A stretch of DNA of 14,650 nucleotides from the NCBI GenBank assembly GCA_900550685.1, contig URTS01000038.1, positions 1 to 14,650 on the forward strand, in the 5' to 3' direction. Position 1 is the stretch's first letter, and each line of letters begins with the position of its first letter. Shown here one piece after another: positions 6,373-14,406 of this stretch. The DNA is from an uncultured Oscillibacter sp. (lineage in GTDB: Bacteria > Bacillota > Clostridia > Oscillospirales > Oscillospiraceae). The notes beneath the pieces are model-generated. The model worked only from the letters and a program-made list of their open reading frames with translations. It was not told the DNA's origin and did not search any database. The translations under genes were made by a program, and so were the position numbers.

Positions 6373-7212
6373 ATGAAAAAGGCAATGGCAATCTTGTTGG
6401 CGGCTGTTCTGGCTCTGGCCTGCACCGCCTGCGGTGGCAGCAAGAACGAGGAGAGCAAGGACCGTCTGGCGCAGATCAAGGAAAAGGGCTACATCGAACT
6501 GTGCACCGAGCCTTATTTCGCTCCCTTTGAATACGTAGACCCCTCCAAGAGCGGGGACGACCAGTATCAGGGCATGGACATTGAGGTGGCCAAGTACATT
6601 GCCGACAAGATCGGCGTGGACCCGAAGATCACGGCCCTGGACTACACCGCCGTTCTCTCTGGCGTGGCCGACGGCAAGTACGACTTCGCCATCTCCGCCA
6701 TCGCCTATGCCCCCTCCCGGGCGGAGGCCATGCGGCTCAGCGATGTGTACTACTCCAACAATTCCGGCTACGGCTTCATCGTCCGGACGGAGGACGCCGA
6801 CAAGTACAGCGACCTGGATTCCCTGAAGGACGCCGTGGTCATCACCCAGAGCGGCTCCGTTCAGGAGGCCCTGTATAACCAGTACATCAACGGCGCCTGC
6901 AAGGAATTCAAGCTGGTGGCCAACATGACCGACGGCTACCTGGCCGTGGCCGAGGGCAAGGCCGACGTGTGCATCTGCAACACCGCCTCCGCCCAGCTGT
7001 ATGCCGACGCCAACGGCGGCATGGTCATCACCGACTACCGCTTCGAGGTGGACCCCAACATGAACGGCACCTGCGTGGCCATGCCTATGGACGATACGGA
7101 GTCCCTGGCGGAAGTGGTCAACCAGTGCATCGCTGAATTGAAGGAAAACGGCCAGACGGACGCCTGGTACAGCGAATATGAGGAGCAGGCCGCGGCCCTG
7201 GGCATCGAATAA
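6373..7212 (+). CDS. Amino-acid ABC transporter solute-binding lipoprotein
   Basis: A 279-residue family-3 solute-binding protein that captures a polar amino acid or related ligand outside the membrane and delivers it to the permease encoded next. The N-terminus is a lipoprotein signal: KK, a hydrophobic stretch, then LACTAC with Cys at 17 and 20; Cys20 followed by GGS is the likelier lipidated residue, although its -3 position is Cys instead of the usual Leu. The mature start, with ELCTEPYFAPFEY and later GMDIEVAKYIADKIG, is typical of the family. GAGGG at 6361-6365 precedes the ATG by seven bases. First gene of a four-gene operon. The substrate cannot be read from sequence; the hydrolase at the operon's end suggests a conjugated amino acid. 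Confidence 0.93.
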   Translation: MKKAMAILLAAVLALACTACGGSKNEESKDRLAQIKEKGYIELCTEPYFAPFEYVDPSKSGDDQYQGMDIEVAKYIADKIGVDPKITALDYTAVLSGVADGKYDFAISAIAYAPSRAEAMRLSDVYYSNNSGYGFIVRTEDADKYSDLDSLKDAVVITQSGSVQEALYNQYINGACKEFKLVANMTDGYLAVAEGKADVCICNTASAQLYADANGGMVITDYRFEVDPNMNGTCVAMPMDDTESLAEVVNQCIAELKENGQTDAWYSEYEEQAAALGIE

Positions 7213-7243
7213 GCGGCAAAATCGGTTTTAGGAGCGGAATCCC

Positions 7244-7903
7244 ATGGAAAAGGTCATCAAAGTTTGGTTGAAATATTATCCGGTGTACCTCTCGGGCCTG
7301 TGGGGCACCCTCTGGATCTCGGCAGTCACCGTGTTCCTGGGGGCCCTGCTGGGCATGGTGGTGGCCCTTATGCGGATGAGCCGCCTGAAAATTCTCCGGC
7401 TGATCTCCAACGTGTATGTGGAAATTCTCCGGGGCACCCCCATCCTGCTTCAGCTGTATTTCTTCTGGATCGGCCTGCCCAAGCTGGTACCCTTTGAACT
7501 GACGGACACCCAGTGCATCGTGGCAGCCCTGGTGGTGAACGCCTCCGCCTTCATCTCCGAGATCATCCGGGCCGGCATCGGCGCGGTGGACAAGGGCCAG
7601 TGGGAGGCCGCCCGGAGCATCGGCCTTTCCGAGACCCACGTGATGACCCGCATCATCCTGCCCCAGGCGGTGAAGAACATTCTCCCCGCCCTGTGCAACG
7701 AGTTCATCTCCACCGTGAAGGGCACCTCTCTTGCCTCCGTATTCTTTGTGGGGGAACTGATGACCAGCTTCAAAACCGTTCAGAGCGCCACCTTCCTGGC
7801 CCTCCAATCCCTGACCATCGTAGGCATCATCTACTTCCTGCTGAACTTTATCCTCTCCCGGCTCCTGCGGGTCATTGAAAGGAGGCTGACCGTCAGTGAC
7901 TGA
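7244..7903 (+). CDS. Amino-acid ABC transporter permease (HisM/GlnP type)
   Basis: A 219-residue inner-membrane subunit with several hydrophobic helices, of normal length for the polar-amino-acid uptake permeases. Near the N-terminus are the conserved VEILRGTPILLQLYFFW block (about 59-75) and the cytoplasmic EAA loop, EAARSIGLS from residue 121, which contacts the ATPase. A TTAGGAG ribosome site precedes the ATG. It follows the binding-protein gene by 31 bases, and its last 8 bases overlap the ATPase gene. Only one permease gene is present, so the transporter would be a permease homodimer with an ATPase homodimer. Confidence 0.95.
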   Translation: MEKVIKVWLKYYPVYLSGLWGTLWISAVTVFLGALLGMVVALMRMSRLKILRLISNVYVEILRGTPILLQLYFFWIGLPKLVPFELTDTQCIVAALVVNASAFISEIIRAGIGAVDKGQWEAARSIGLSETHVMTRIILPQAVKNILPALCNEFISTVKGTSLASVFFVGELMTSFKTVQSATFLALQSLTIVGIIYFLLNFILSRLLRVIERRLTVSD

Positions 7904-8630
7904 CGTGATTTTGGAAACCCGGAACCTGAAAAAGAGTTTCGGCAAGCTGGAGGTGCTGAAGGGCATCTCCACCGAGATCCGCCGTGGCGAGGTGGTGTCC
8001 ATCATCGGCCCCTCCGGCGGCGGCAAGTCCACCTTTCTCCGGTGCCTGAACCTGCTGGAAACGCCGGACGGCGGCCAGGTCCTTTTCAAGGGCCAGGACA
8101 TCACCGACAAAAAACTGAACATCTCCAAATACCGCCAGAGCATCGGCATGGTGTTCCAGCATTTCAACGTGTTCCCCAACCTGACGGTGCTGGAAAACGT
8201 GACCCTGGCGCCGGTGCTGGAAAAGAAGGTCCCCAAGGACCAGGCCAAAGAAGAGGCCATGGCCCTGCTGCGCCGGGTGGGCCTGGGAGACAAGGCCGAC
8301 CAGTATCCCCGGAAGCTCTCCGGCGGCCAGAAGCAGCGGCTGGCCATCGTCCGGGCCATGGCCATGAAGCCGGAGGTCATGCTCTTTGACGAGCCCACCT
8401 CCGCCCTGGACCCGGAAATGGTCAAGGAAGTCCTGAACGTCATCCGGGAGCTGACCCGCAGCGGCATGACCATCCTCATCGTCACCCATGAGATGGGCTT
8501 CGCCCGGGAGGTGTCCGACCGGGTGCTGTTCATCTGCGACGGCGTCATTAAGGAGGAGGGCACCCCGGAGCAGATCTTCACCTGCCCCCACGAACCCAGC
8601 ACCATTAAATTCCTGAGCATGGTACTGTAA
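7896..8630 (+). CDS. Amino-acid ABC transporter ATP-binding protein (GlnQ/HisP type)
   Basis: A 244-residue ATPase that powers the importer. All nucleotide-binding motifs are intact: Walker A GPSGGGKST (38-46), Q-loop Q88 in VFQHFNVFPN, signature LSGGQKQR (141-148), Walker B VMLFDEP with E166, D-loop SALD and the switch H198 in VTHEMGFA. Translation starts at GTG 7896, ten bases after AAAGGAGG (7878-7885), overlapping the permease end by 8 bases, which implies translational coupling. The gene is followed after 14 bases by the hydrolase. Confidence 0.96.
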   Translation: MTDVILETRNLKKSFGKLEVLKGISTEIRRGEVVSIIGPSGGGKSTFLRCLNLLETPDGGQVLFKGQDITDKKLNISKYRQSIGMVFQHFNVFPNLTVLENVTLAPVLEKKVPKDQAKEEAMALLRRVGLGDKADQYPRKLSGGQKQRLAIVRAMAMKPEVMLFDEPTSALDPEMVKEVLNVIRELTRSGMTILIVTHEMGFAREVSDRVLFICDGVIKEEGTPEQIFTCPHEPSTIKFLSMVL

Positions 8631-8644
8631 AGGAGATTGATACA

Positions 8645-10081
8645 ATGATCCAGACCATCAAAGACCTGGTCTCCGCCAAGGCGGACACCACCGTAGCCCT
8701 GGCCAAGGAGATCTGGGACTACGCCGAGCTTTCCTACGAGGAAACCAAGTCCGCCGCCGCCCTCATTGCCGCCCTGAAGCAGGAGGGCTTCACCATCGAG
8801 GAGGGCATCGCGGATATTCCCACCGCCTTTACCGCCACCTTTACCGCCGGCAGCGGCAAGCCGGTGGTGGGCTTTCTGGCGGAGTACGACGCCCTGTCCG
8901 GCCTGAGCCAGAAGGCGGGCTGCCCGGTCCAGGAGGCCGTCCAGGAGGGCGGTGCCGGTCACGGTTGCGGCCACAACCTGCTGGGCGCGGGGTGCTATGC
9001 CGCCGCCGTGGCCCTGAAGGACTACCTGGTCAAGGAACAGAAGGACGGCACCGTGATCTTCTTCGGCTGTCCTGCCGAGGAGGGGGCCGGTTCCAAGCAG
9101 TTCATCGCCCGGGCCGGCTATTTTGACAACGTGGACTTCGCCTACACCTGGCACCCGGAAACCGTCAACGAGGTCGGTTCCCGGGGCAGTGTGGCCATTA
9201 TGGGTGCCAACTTCACCTTTGACGGCATCGCCGCCCATGCCGGCGGAGAGCCCCACCTGGGCCGCAGTGCCCTGGACGCCGTGGAGCTGATGAACGTGGG
9301 CTGCAACTACCTGCGGGAGCACATGATCGATGCCGCCCGCATCCACTATGCCTATTCCGATCCCGGCGGCACCGCCCCCAACGTGGTCCAGAGCCACGCC
9401 GTCATCAAGTACGAGGTCCGGGCCCCCAAGGTCAGCCAGGTCCAGGAGCTGTTCACCCGGGTGGTGGACGTGGCTAAAGGCGCGGCCCTGATGACCGGCA
9501 CCAAGATGAAATATGAGATCACCATGGCCTTCTCCGACTACGTCCCCAACCGCACGTTGGGGGCCGTGGTGGACCAGTGCATGCGGGAGATGGGCGCTCC
9601 GGAATGGACGGAGGATGAGTACCAGCTGGCAGCGGAGTTCCTCCGCACCTATCCCCGCACCACCATGGTGGGCATCCGGGAAAAGCTGGGCTACTACTTC
9701 GAGCCGGAAGAGCTGGACGCCGCCCTGGAAAAGCCCCTGGATCGGATCATCCATCCCTTCAACCCCAAGGAGACCGCCTACAGTTCCGGCTCCACCGACG
9801 TGGGCGACGTGGGCTACGCCACCCCCACCGTCATGTTCCACGTGGCCACCGCCTGCCTGGGCAATGTGGGCCACTCCTGGCAGAACACCGCCTTTGCCTG
9901 CTCCGATATCGGTATGAAGGGCATGCTGCGGGCGGCGGAGATCATGACCCTGGCTGCCATCCGCACCATGGACCAGCCGGAGGTCATCGCCAAGGCCCGG
10001 GAGGAACTGAAGCAGAAAAACGGCGGCAGCTACCACTGCCCCCTGCCGGATTACGTGACGCCTCCCATCGGCCGCTATTGA
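8645..10081 (+). CDS. M20 metallo-amidohydrolase, AbgB-like
   Basis: A 478-residue cytosolic zinc hydrolase that would cleave an amide bond of an N-acyl or aminobenzoyl amino acid. Length and motifs fit AbgB (subunit B of p-aminobenzoyl-glutamate hydrolase) in the M20D group. Likely metal ligands are C108 and H110 in GHGCGHN, E145/E146 in PAEEG, H170 in TWHPE and H410 in GNVGHSW; H198 in AAHAGG lies in the dimerisation lid. A strong AAGGAGA stands 8-9 bases before the ATG, and the gene closes the ABC-importer operon, so its substrate is probably brought in by that transporter. No AbgA partner is present in the window, so a homodimer or a different substrate, such as an N-acyl amino acid or dipeptide, is equally possible. 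Confidence 0.88.
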   Translation: MIQTIKDLVSAKADTTVALAKEIWDYAELSYEETKSAAALIAALKQEGFTIEEGIADIPTAFTATFTAGSGKPVVGFLAEYDALSGLSQKAGCPVQEAVQEGGAGHGCGHNLLGAGCYAAAVALKDYLVKEQKDGTVIFFGCPAEEGAGSKQFIARAGYFDNVDFAYTWHPETVNEVGSRGSVAIMGANFTFDGIAAHAGGEPHLGRSALDAVELMNVGCNYLREHMIDAARIHYAYSDPGGTAPNVVQSHAVIKYEVRAPKVSQVQELFTRVVDVAKGAALMTGTKMKYEITMAFSDYVPNRTLGAVVDQCMREMGAPEWTEDEYQLAAEFLRTYPRTTMVGIREKLGYYFEPEELDAALEKPLDRIIHPFNPKETAYSSGSTDVGDVGYATPTVMFHVATACLGNVGHSWQNTAFACSDIGMKGMLRAAEIMTLAAIRTMDQPEVIAKAREELKQKNGGSYHCPLPDYVTPPIGRY

Positions 10082-10180
10082 GCTTCACAGCTTTCAGCCG
10101 CCCGTGCCGGTCTGTCAAAGAACCGCTGCTTTCAAATACATCCGGCCCATCCGCCGCCTGGAACACACCTGATTGCAAAA

Positions 10181-10217
10181 CAAACGGACCGCTCTTCTGA
10201 GCGGTCCGTTTGTTTCT
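10181..10217. terminator. Bidirectional terminator
   Basis: A 14-bp perfect stem (10181-10194 with 10199-10212) with a TTCT loop is followed by TTTCTTAT on the plus strand; on the minus strand TTTTGC follows. It ends the importer operon and, four bases after its stop codon, the convergent esterase gene. The remainder of the 10082-10180 spacer shows nothing. Confidence 0.9.
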
Positions 10218-11155
10218 TATAATTCCAGCAGAAACCGGGCGGCGCTTTCCATGGCCGCCGCCGCTTTTTTAATGGGGAACATCTGAAATACGTGCCACAT
10301 CCCCTCGCTGACCTCCAATCGGCAGGGCACCCGTGCCTCCCGCAGAGCGGCAGCCAGGGAAGCGGAGTCGGAATAGAGGATCTCGTGGTCCCCCACCTGG
10401 ATCAGCGTGGGCGGGAAATTTCCCAGATCCCCCAACAGGGGCGACAGGTCCGGGTCATGGAAATCCCGGTCCCCGGCGTAGGCCTTCCGGACGGCCTCGA
10501 TATACTCCGGCGTCAGCATAGGGTCGATCTCCGCCCGCTCCCGGTAGGATGCCCCGGACATGGTCATATCCGTCCAGGGGGACATCAGCAGCAGGGCCCG
10601 GGGCATCCGCCGTCCGGCGGCCTTCAGGCGGCGGCACAGCACCAGGGCCAGGTTGCCCCCGGCAGAGTCCCCTGCCACGGTCACGTTTTCTGCCCCATAT
10701 CCCTGATACATCAGGTAGTCCCAGGCCCGGAGCGCGTCCTCCACCGCCGCGGGATAAGGATGCTCCGGGGCCAGCCGGTATTCAAAGCTCAGCACGTCGT
10801 ACCCGGTGACATGGGCCAGCTTGGAGGACAGCACCCGGGAATAGCCCAGGTTGCCGCTGGTATAGCCGCCGCCATGGCAGCAGAGGATCACCCGCCGGTC
10901 CCCATGGGGGGCCTTCAGCCGGGTCCAGGCGGCAGGCATGGTCCCGATGGAGAACTCCTCATACTCCATCCCCGCCATGGGGGCGGTCAGGCGGCCCAGG
11001 ATCTCCTGGTTCCGGCGCTGGTGCTCCAGCTCCTCCGGGGTCATGGTCTCCGGGGAACCGGCGCTGTGCAGGGCTTTCAGCGCCCGCATCAGCGGGTCCA
11101 TCCGGGGATTTTCGGCGTCCGCCTTCCGTTTTCTGACCAGTTGCAGCTTTTCCAT
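10217..11155 (-). CDS. Alpha/beta-hydrolase esterase, HSL family
   Basis: A 312-residue cytosolic carboxylesterase of the hormone-sensitive-lipase group (Aes-like), hydrolysing short acyl esters. The oxyanion motif HGGG is at 94-97, nucleophile S164 in GDSAGG, and the triad is completed by D256 in GDHEILY and H288 in GMWHVF. YRLAPEHPYPAA (126-137) is a family hallmark. The start at 11155 is chosen because GGGAGG lies just before the ATG; the longer reading from 11251 would overlap the divergent promoter. The upstream gap is shared with a divergent acyltransferase operon, so making and breaking of esters may be linked. No export signal is seen. The physiological substrate is unknown. Confidence 0.92.
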   Translation of the reverse strand: MEKLQLVRKRKADAENPRMDPLMRALKALHSAGSPETMTPEELEHQRRNQEILGRLTAPMAGMEYEEFSIGTMPAAWTRLKAPHGDRRVILCCHGGGYTSGNLGYSRVLSSKLAHVTGYDVLSFEYRLAPEHPYPAAVEDALRAWDYLMYQGYGAENVTVAGDSAGGNLALVLCRRLKAAGRRMPRALLLMSPWTDMTMSGASYRERAEIDPMLTPEYIEAVRKAYAGDRDFHDPDLSPLLGDLGNFPPTLIQVGDHEILYSDSASLAAALREARVPCRLEVSEGMWHVFQMFPIKKAAAAMESAARFLLEL

Positions 11156-11232
11156 AGGGCCTCCCGCTTTTGTGATTTGATTGCAGAATACCATAAACAT
11201 CCGAAAAATGGAAGTGGAAAATAGGCCGTCTC

Positions 11233-11261
11233 TTGCCACGTCTTTTCCCATGTGCTACAAT
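11233..11261 (+). promoter_or_regulatory. Promoter of the acyltransferase operon
   Basis: A -35 TTGCCA (11233-11238), 17 bases and a -10 TACAAT (11256-11261) with TGC just before it (extended -10) are seen. The transcript would start around 11268, giving a short leader that includes GGGGAGGTGA. Confidence 0.8.
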
Positions 11262-11293
11262 ATTGATCAGTTATTTTCGGGGAGGTGACGCGG

Positions 11294-12568
11294 ATGGCAA
11301 AGCCAGACAGCCAATGGTACCGGCTGGACAATGCCGGTATTCTCTATTCCGCTTTGCAGCGGGAGGAATACTCCGCCATCTACCGCTTCTCCGCCCTGAT
11401 GACGGAGCCGGTGCGGCCCGCCGCCCTGCAAAACGCCATTGACCGGGTGCTGCCCCGTTTTCCCAGCTTCGCCGTCCGCATCCGCCGGGGATTGTTCTGG
11501 TACTATCTGGAACCCAATACCGCCCCCGGCCCCTTCCTGAAAGCCGACGTGGCCAATCCCTGCCAGCCGGTGCGGTTCCGGGAGGACAACGGCTGGCTGG
11601 TGCGGTTTTACTATTACCGGAACCGCATCTCCCTGGAGGTTTTCCACGCCCTGTCCGATGGGGCCGGAGCCCTTACCTTTTTCCGGACGCTGCTGGCAGA
11701 GTATCTGCGGCAGACGGGATTGGACATCCCCGCCGGAAACGGCGTACTGGATCTGGATGAGCCGCCCCGGAAGGAAGAACTGGAGGATGCCTACGCCCGC
11801 TATGCCGGGCGCCACGCCCTGGGCCTGCGGCGGATGCCCAAGGCCTACGCCAACACCGGCACCCCGGAGCCCTTTTACACTTTCCATGTCACCATGGGCT
11901 TTGTGCCCCTGGGGAAGCTCCGGGAGGCTGCCCGGAGCTATAACGCCTCCATCACAGAATACCTCTCCGCCGTGCTGATCCACGTGCTGCTGGAAAAGCA
12001 GCACCGGGAGCATCCCCATAAGGAACGGCCGGTGGCTCTGGCAGTACCCATCAACCTGCGGAGCTGGTTCCCCTCGGAAACGGTGCGGAACTTCATCACC
12101 ACCGTCCGCCCCAGCGTGGACCCCGCCCTTGGGGACTACACCTTCCCGGAGATCGTCTCCCAGGTGCGGCATTATATGAAGCTCCATATTCACCGCCAGG
12201 AATTACAGGCCGCCTTTACCGGCAATGTCCGCTTTACGAAAAATTTCTTTCTCCGGGCGGTGCCGGTGTTTCTGAAAAATCCGGTAATGGCCCTAAATTA
12301 TTACCTTTTCGGCGTGCGGCCTTACTCCTGCACCTATACCAATCCCGGCGCCTTCACCGTGCCGCCGGAGATGGCCCCCCACATTCAGGGCATGGAGGTG
12401 GTGCTGGGCCAGGCCACCGTGCCCCGGTGCCACTGTGCCTCCATCAGCTATGGAGACATCATGGAGATCACCTTTGCCGGGACCCAGGCTGAATCAGACA
12501 CGGAGCGGGACTTTTTCCGCTTCCTGGTCCGGGAGGGCATTCCGGTGCGAATTGAAAGCAACCGTTAA
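11294..12568 (+). CDS. Condensation-fold acyltransferase (alcohol acetyltransferase-like)
   Basis: A 424-residue enzyme of the CoA-dependent acyltransferase/condensation superfamily, resembling proteins annotated as alcohol acetyltransferases in Clostridia. The catalytic HxxxDG motif is HALSDG (H118, D122). Other marks are PINLRSWFPSETVRNF in the second half and a conserved N-terminal opening with RFSALM. It would transfer an acyl group from a thioester to a hydroxyl or amine; donor and acceptor are unknown. Start ATG 11294 is six bases after GGGGAGGTGA; GTG 11285 sits inside that site. No carrier-protein or adenylation domain is nearby, so this is a stand-alone enzyme and not a piece of a peptide synthetase. 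The next gene begins 12 bases later. Confidence 0.8.
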   Translation: MAKPDSQWYRLDNAGILYSALQREEYSAIYRFSALMTEPVRPAALQNAIDRVLPRFPSFAVRIRRGLFWYYLEPNTAPGPFLKADVANPCQPVRFREDNGWLVRFYYYRNRISLEVFHALSDGAGALTFFRTLLAEYLRQTGLDIPAGNGVLDLDEPPRKEELEDAYARYAGRHALGLRRMPKAYANTGTPEPFYTFHVTMGFVPLGKLREAARSYNASITEYLSAVLIHVLLEKQHREHPHKERPVALAVPINLRSWFPSETVRNFITTVRPSVDPALGDYTFPEIVSQVRHYMKLHIHRQELQAAFTGNVRFTKNFFLRAVPVFLKNPVMALNYYLFGVRPYSCTYTNPGAFTVPPEMAPHIQGMEVVLGQATVPRCHCASISYGDIMEITFAGTQAESDTERDFFRFLVREGIPVRIESNR

Positions 12569-12580
12569 GAGGAGCGTTTT

Positions 12581-13273
12581 ATGTCTTACTGTGTCAACTG
12601 CGGCGTGGAACTGGCCCCCAGTGCCCGGGCCTGCCCCCTGTGCGGCACCCCCGCCTGGCATCCGGACCTGGATGCGCCGACCTATTTCCCTACCAATTCC
12701 GCCGCCGTGCAGCCCGCCTCCAAGCGGGAGGCCGCCATTTTGCTGACGGCTATGCTGGTGTCCGTGTCCCTGTGCTGCGGGCTTTTGAACCTGTTTCTGC
12801 CCACGGACCGCCCCTGGTGCCTGTATGTCATCGGTGCGGCCATGATGCTGTGGGTCTGGTTCGCCCTGCCCATGGTGCTGCGGCGGCTGCCGGTCTTTTT
12901 CCGGCTCACCGCCGACGTGGCGGCCATCGGCATCTACGTCTGGCTCATTTCCATCGACCTGGGAGGCAGCCGCTGGTTCCGGGGACTGGCCCTGCCCATG
13001 ATCGGCTGGGCCGGGCTGCTGGTCTTTCTCCTGAGCTTTCTGCTCCGGGGCGGACGGCGCTCCACCCTCTCCGCCATCGCCCTGGTCATCGGGGCGGGAG
13101 GTCTGCTGGCCATAGGCATCGAGTTCTGCATCGACCGGTATTTCCGGGGCGTGTGGCAGCCGGGGTGGTCCCTGATCGTGCTGGTGGTCTGTGTGGGCCT
13201 TATCATCCCCCTGCGGATCGTCCGCCGGGTGCCTGCCCTCCGGGAGGAGGCCCGCCGCCGCTTCAACCTGTAA
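12581..13273 (+). CDS. Zinc-ribbon six-helix membrane protein (DUF6320-like)
   Basis: A 230-residue integral membrane protein. An N-terminal zinc ribbon has CxxC pairs C4/C7 and C18/C21, followed by a linker and about six membrane helices (near 51-71, 80-99, 105-124, 131-154, 157-181 and 190-210) and a basic tail (RREEARRRF-like). From memory, proteins of this make-up are annotated DUF6320 and sit beside condensation-type acyltransferases in Firmicutes; this could not be verified. It may anchor or supply substrate to the acyltransferase encoded 12 bases upstream. GAGGAG stands before the ATG. The molecular function is unknown. Confidence 0.8.
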   Translation: MSYCVNCGVELAPSARACPLCGTPAWHPDLDAPTYFPTNSAAVQPASKREAAILLTAMLVSVSLCCGLLNLFLPTDRPWCLYVIGAAMMLWVWFALPMVLRRLPVFFRLTADVAAIGIYVWLISIDLGGSRWFRGLALPMIGWAGLLVFLLSFLLRGGRRSTLSAIALVIGAGGLLAIGIEFCIDRYFRGVWQPGWSLIVLVVCVGLIIPLRIVRRVPALREEARRRFNL

Positions 13274-13292
13274 TTTTAAGGAGGCATTCTTT

Positions 13293-13787
13293 ATGAACAT
13301 CTCTCAGATCATGGAAAAAATGATTGTGTTTTCCAACGGAAACCTGCACGACATCAACCATCTCATGTGCGTGTGGACCTACGCCAAAACCATCGGCGAG
13401 CTGGAGGGGCTGGACTGGAGGACCCAGGAGACATTGGAGATCGCCGCCATCACCCATGACATCGCCTGCCCCCTCTGCCGGGAAAAATACGGCAACACCA
13501 ACGGCAAGCGGCAGGAGGAAGAGGGCGGTCCCCTGGTGCGCAGCTTCCTGGCGGACGCGGGCCTGCCCGGGGAGCAGGTGGAGAGGGTAGCCTATCTGGT
13601 GGGCCATCACCATACCTACACGGATATTGACGGTATCGACTACCAGATTCTCATCGAAGCGGATTACATCGTAAACGCCTCCGAAAGCGGCTACAGCCCG
13701 GAAAACCGGAAAAGTTTCCTGGAAAAGCACATGAAAACAGAAAGTGGAAAGCGCCTCCTCCGCTCCACCTTCTGCATGGAAGCGTAA
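13293..13787 (+). CDS. HD-domain phosphohydrolase
   Basis: A 164-residue single-domain HD protein, expected to be a metal-dependent phosphohydrolase of nucleotides or similar substrates. Metal-binding residues are H23 (HDINHLM), H55-D56 (AITHDIACPLC), H105/H106 (VGHHHTY) and D124 (EADYIVNA). The CPLCREKYGNTNG segment after the HD pair is characteristic of a subfamily seen in gut Firmicutes. A perfect AAGGAGG (13278-13284) is eight bases before the ATG, 19 bases after the membrane-protein gene, so it is the last gene of the operon. Whether it works with the acyltransferase or is only co-transcribed cannot be told. Substrate unknown. Confidence 0.87.
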   Translation: MNISQIMEKMIVFSNGNLHDINHLMCVWTYAKTIGELEGLDWRTQETLEIAAITHDIACPLCREKYGNTNGKRQEEEGGPLVRSFLADAGLPGEQVERVAYLVGHHHTYTDIDGIDYQILIEADYIVNASESGYSPENRKSFLEKHMKTESGKRLLRSTFCMEA

Positions 13788-13825
13788 AAAGGTCCGGTCC
13801 CATTGTCATGGGACCGGACCTTTTT
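13786..13825. terminator. Bidirectional terminator between HD gene and hsp20
   Basis: A 13-bp GC-rich stem (13791-13803 with 13808-13820) with a TGTC loop is flanked by AAAAA on the left and TTTTT on the right, giving T-runs for both strands. It overlaps the HD gene's stop codon. Confidence 0.92.
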
Positions 13826-13836
13826 CCTTTCAGTAA

Positions 13837-13860
13837 CCGCCCCGGCAGCTGCCGGGGCGG
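13837..13860. terminator. Second hairpin downstream of hsp20
   Basis: A 24-base perfect GC-rich palindrome centred on CAGCTG. On the minus strand it follows the hsp20 stop by 12 bases and is followed by TTACTG, a poor T-run, so it may stabilise the hsp20 mRNA end, with true termination at the hairpin beyond it. Confidence 0.55.
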
Positions 13861-13872
13861 CGTTTTCATCTC

Positions 13873-14316
13873 TTACTGGATGCTGACGGACGTGCTCTTG
13901 ACTTCGGGCTTCTTCGTCTCCTTGGGAACAGAGATCTCCAGAATGCCATTTTCAAACTTGGCACCGATCTCCTCAGGCTCCACGCCCTTGCCCACATAGA
14001 AGCTCCGGCTGCAAGCACCGGCATAGCGCTCCTGGCGGATGTACTTGCCCTTCTTGTCCTCCTCGTCCTTGTCCAGGCCCTTGGCGGCACTGATGGTCAG
14101 GTAGCCGTCCTTCAGGTCAATGCTGACCTCGTCCTTCTTGAAGCCCGGCAGGTCAACGTCCAGCTCGTAGCTGTCTTCCGTCTCCCGGATATCAGTCTTC
14201 ATCAGGTTCTTGGCGTGCTTGCCGTACAGGGCATCCCGGGTCTGGGGCACCATCATGCCAAAGGGATCGGAGAAGAAATCATCAAACATGTTTTCACCAA
14301 AAATGCTGGGCAGCAT
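13873..14316 (-). CDS. Hsp20 / alpha-crystallin small heat-shock protein
   Basis: A 147-residue ATP-independent holdase chaperone of the cytosol that binds unfolding proteins and forms oligomers. An N-terminal Phe/Met-rich arm (FFSDPFGMM) precedes the alpha-crystallin domain from about residue 38 to 135, with the ELDVDLPGFKKDEV strand pair, GVEPEEIGAKFENGILEISVPK near its end, and a C-terminal SVSIQ that supplies the I/V-x-I oligomer motif. A GGAGG ribosome site is eight bases before the ATG. It is monocistronic: transcription comes from a consensus promoter about 135 bases upstream, overlapped by CIRCE, and ends at the two hairpins beyond 13861. Confidence 0.96.
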   Translation of the reverse strand: MLPSIFGENMFDDFFSDPFGMMVPQTRDALYGKHAKNLMKTDIRETEDSYELDVDLPGFKKDEVSIDLKDGYLTISAAKGLDKDEEDKKGKYIRQERYAGACSRSFYVGKGVEPEEIGAKFENGILEISVPKETKKPEVKSTSVSIQ

Positions 14317-14406
14317 AAGTCATTCCTCCATTCTTTCATTTCCGCGGCGGTGGAACAACCTTCATCGTCTGCGGCCTTCTGTTGCCTACATGAACAAACG
14401 AATTTG

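Noticed and set aside
7118..10036. 972-residue open frame on the minus strand across the importer operon
   Set aside because: It is antisense to four genes with intact catalytic motifs and shows only His/Gly/Gln-rich low complexity.
11156..11251. N-terminal extension of the esterase to 11251
   Set aside because: It would cross the divergent promoter, has no ribosome site and adds residues not typical of the family; the ATG at 11155 has GGGAGG.
11294..13787. Defence or toxin-antitoxin system (HD protein plus membrane protein)
   Set aside because: HD and membrane proteins occur in defence islands, but no nuclease, cyclase, reverse transcriptase or other sensor is present, and the lead gene is an acyltransferase.
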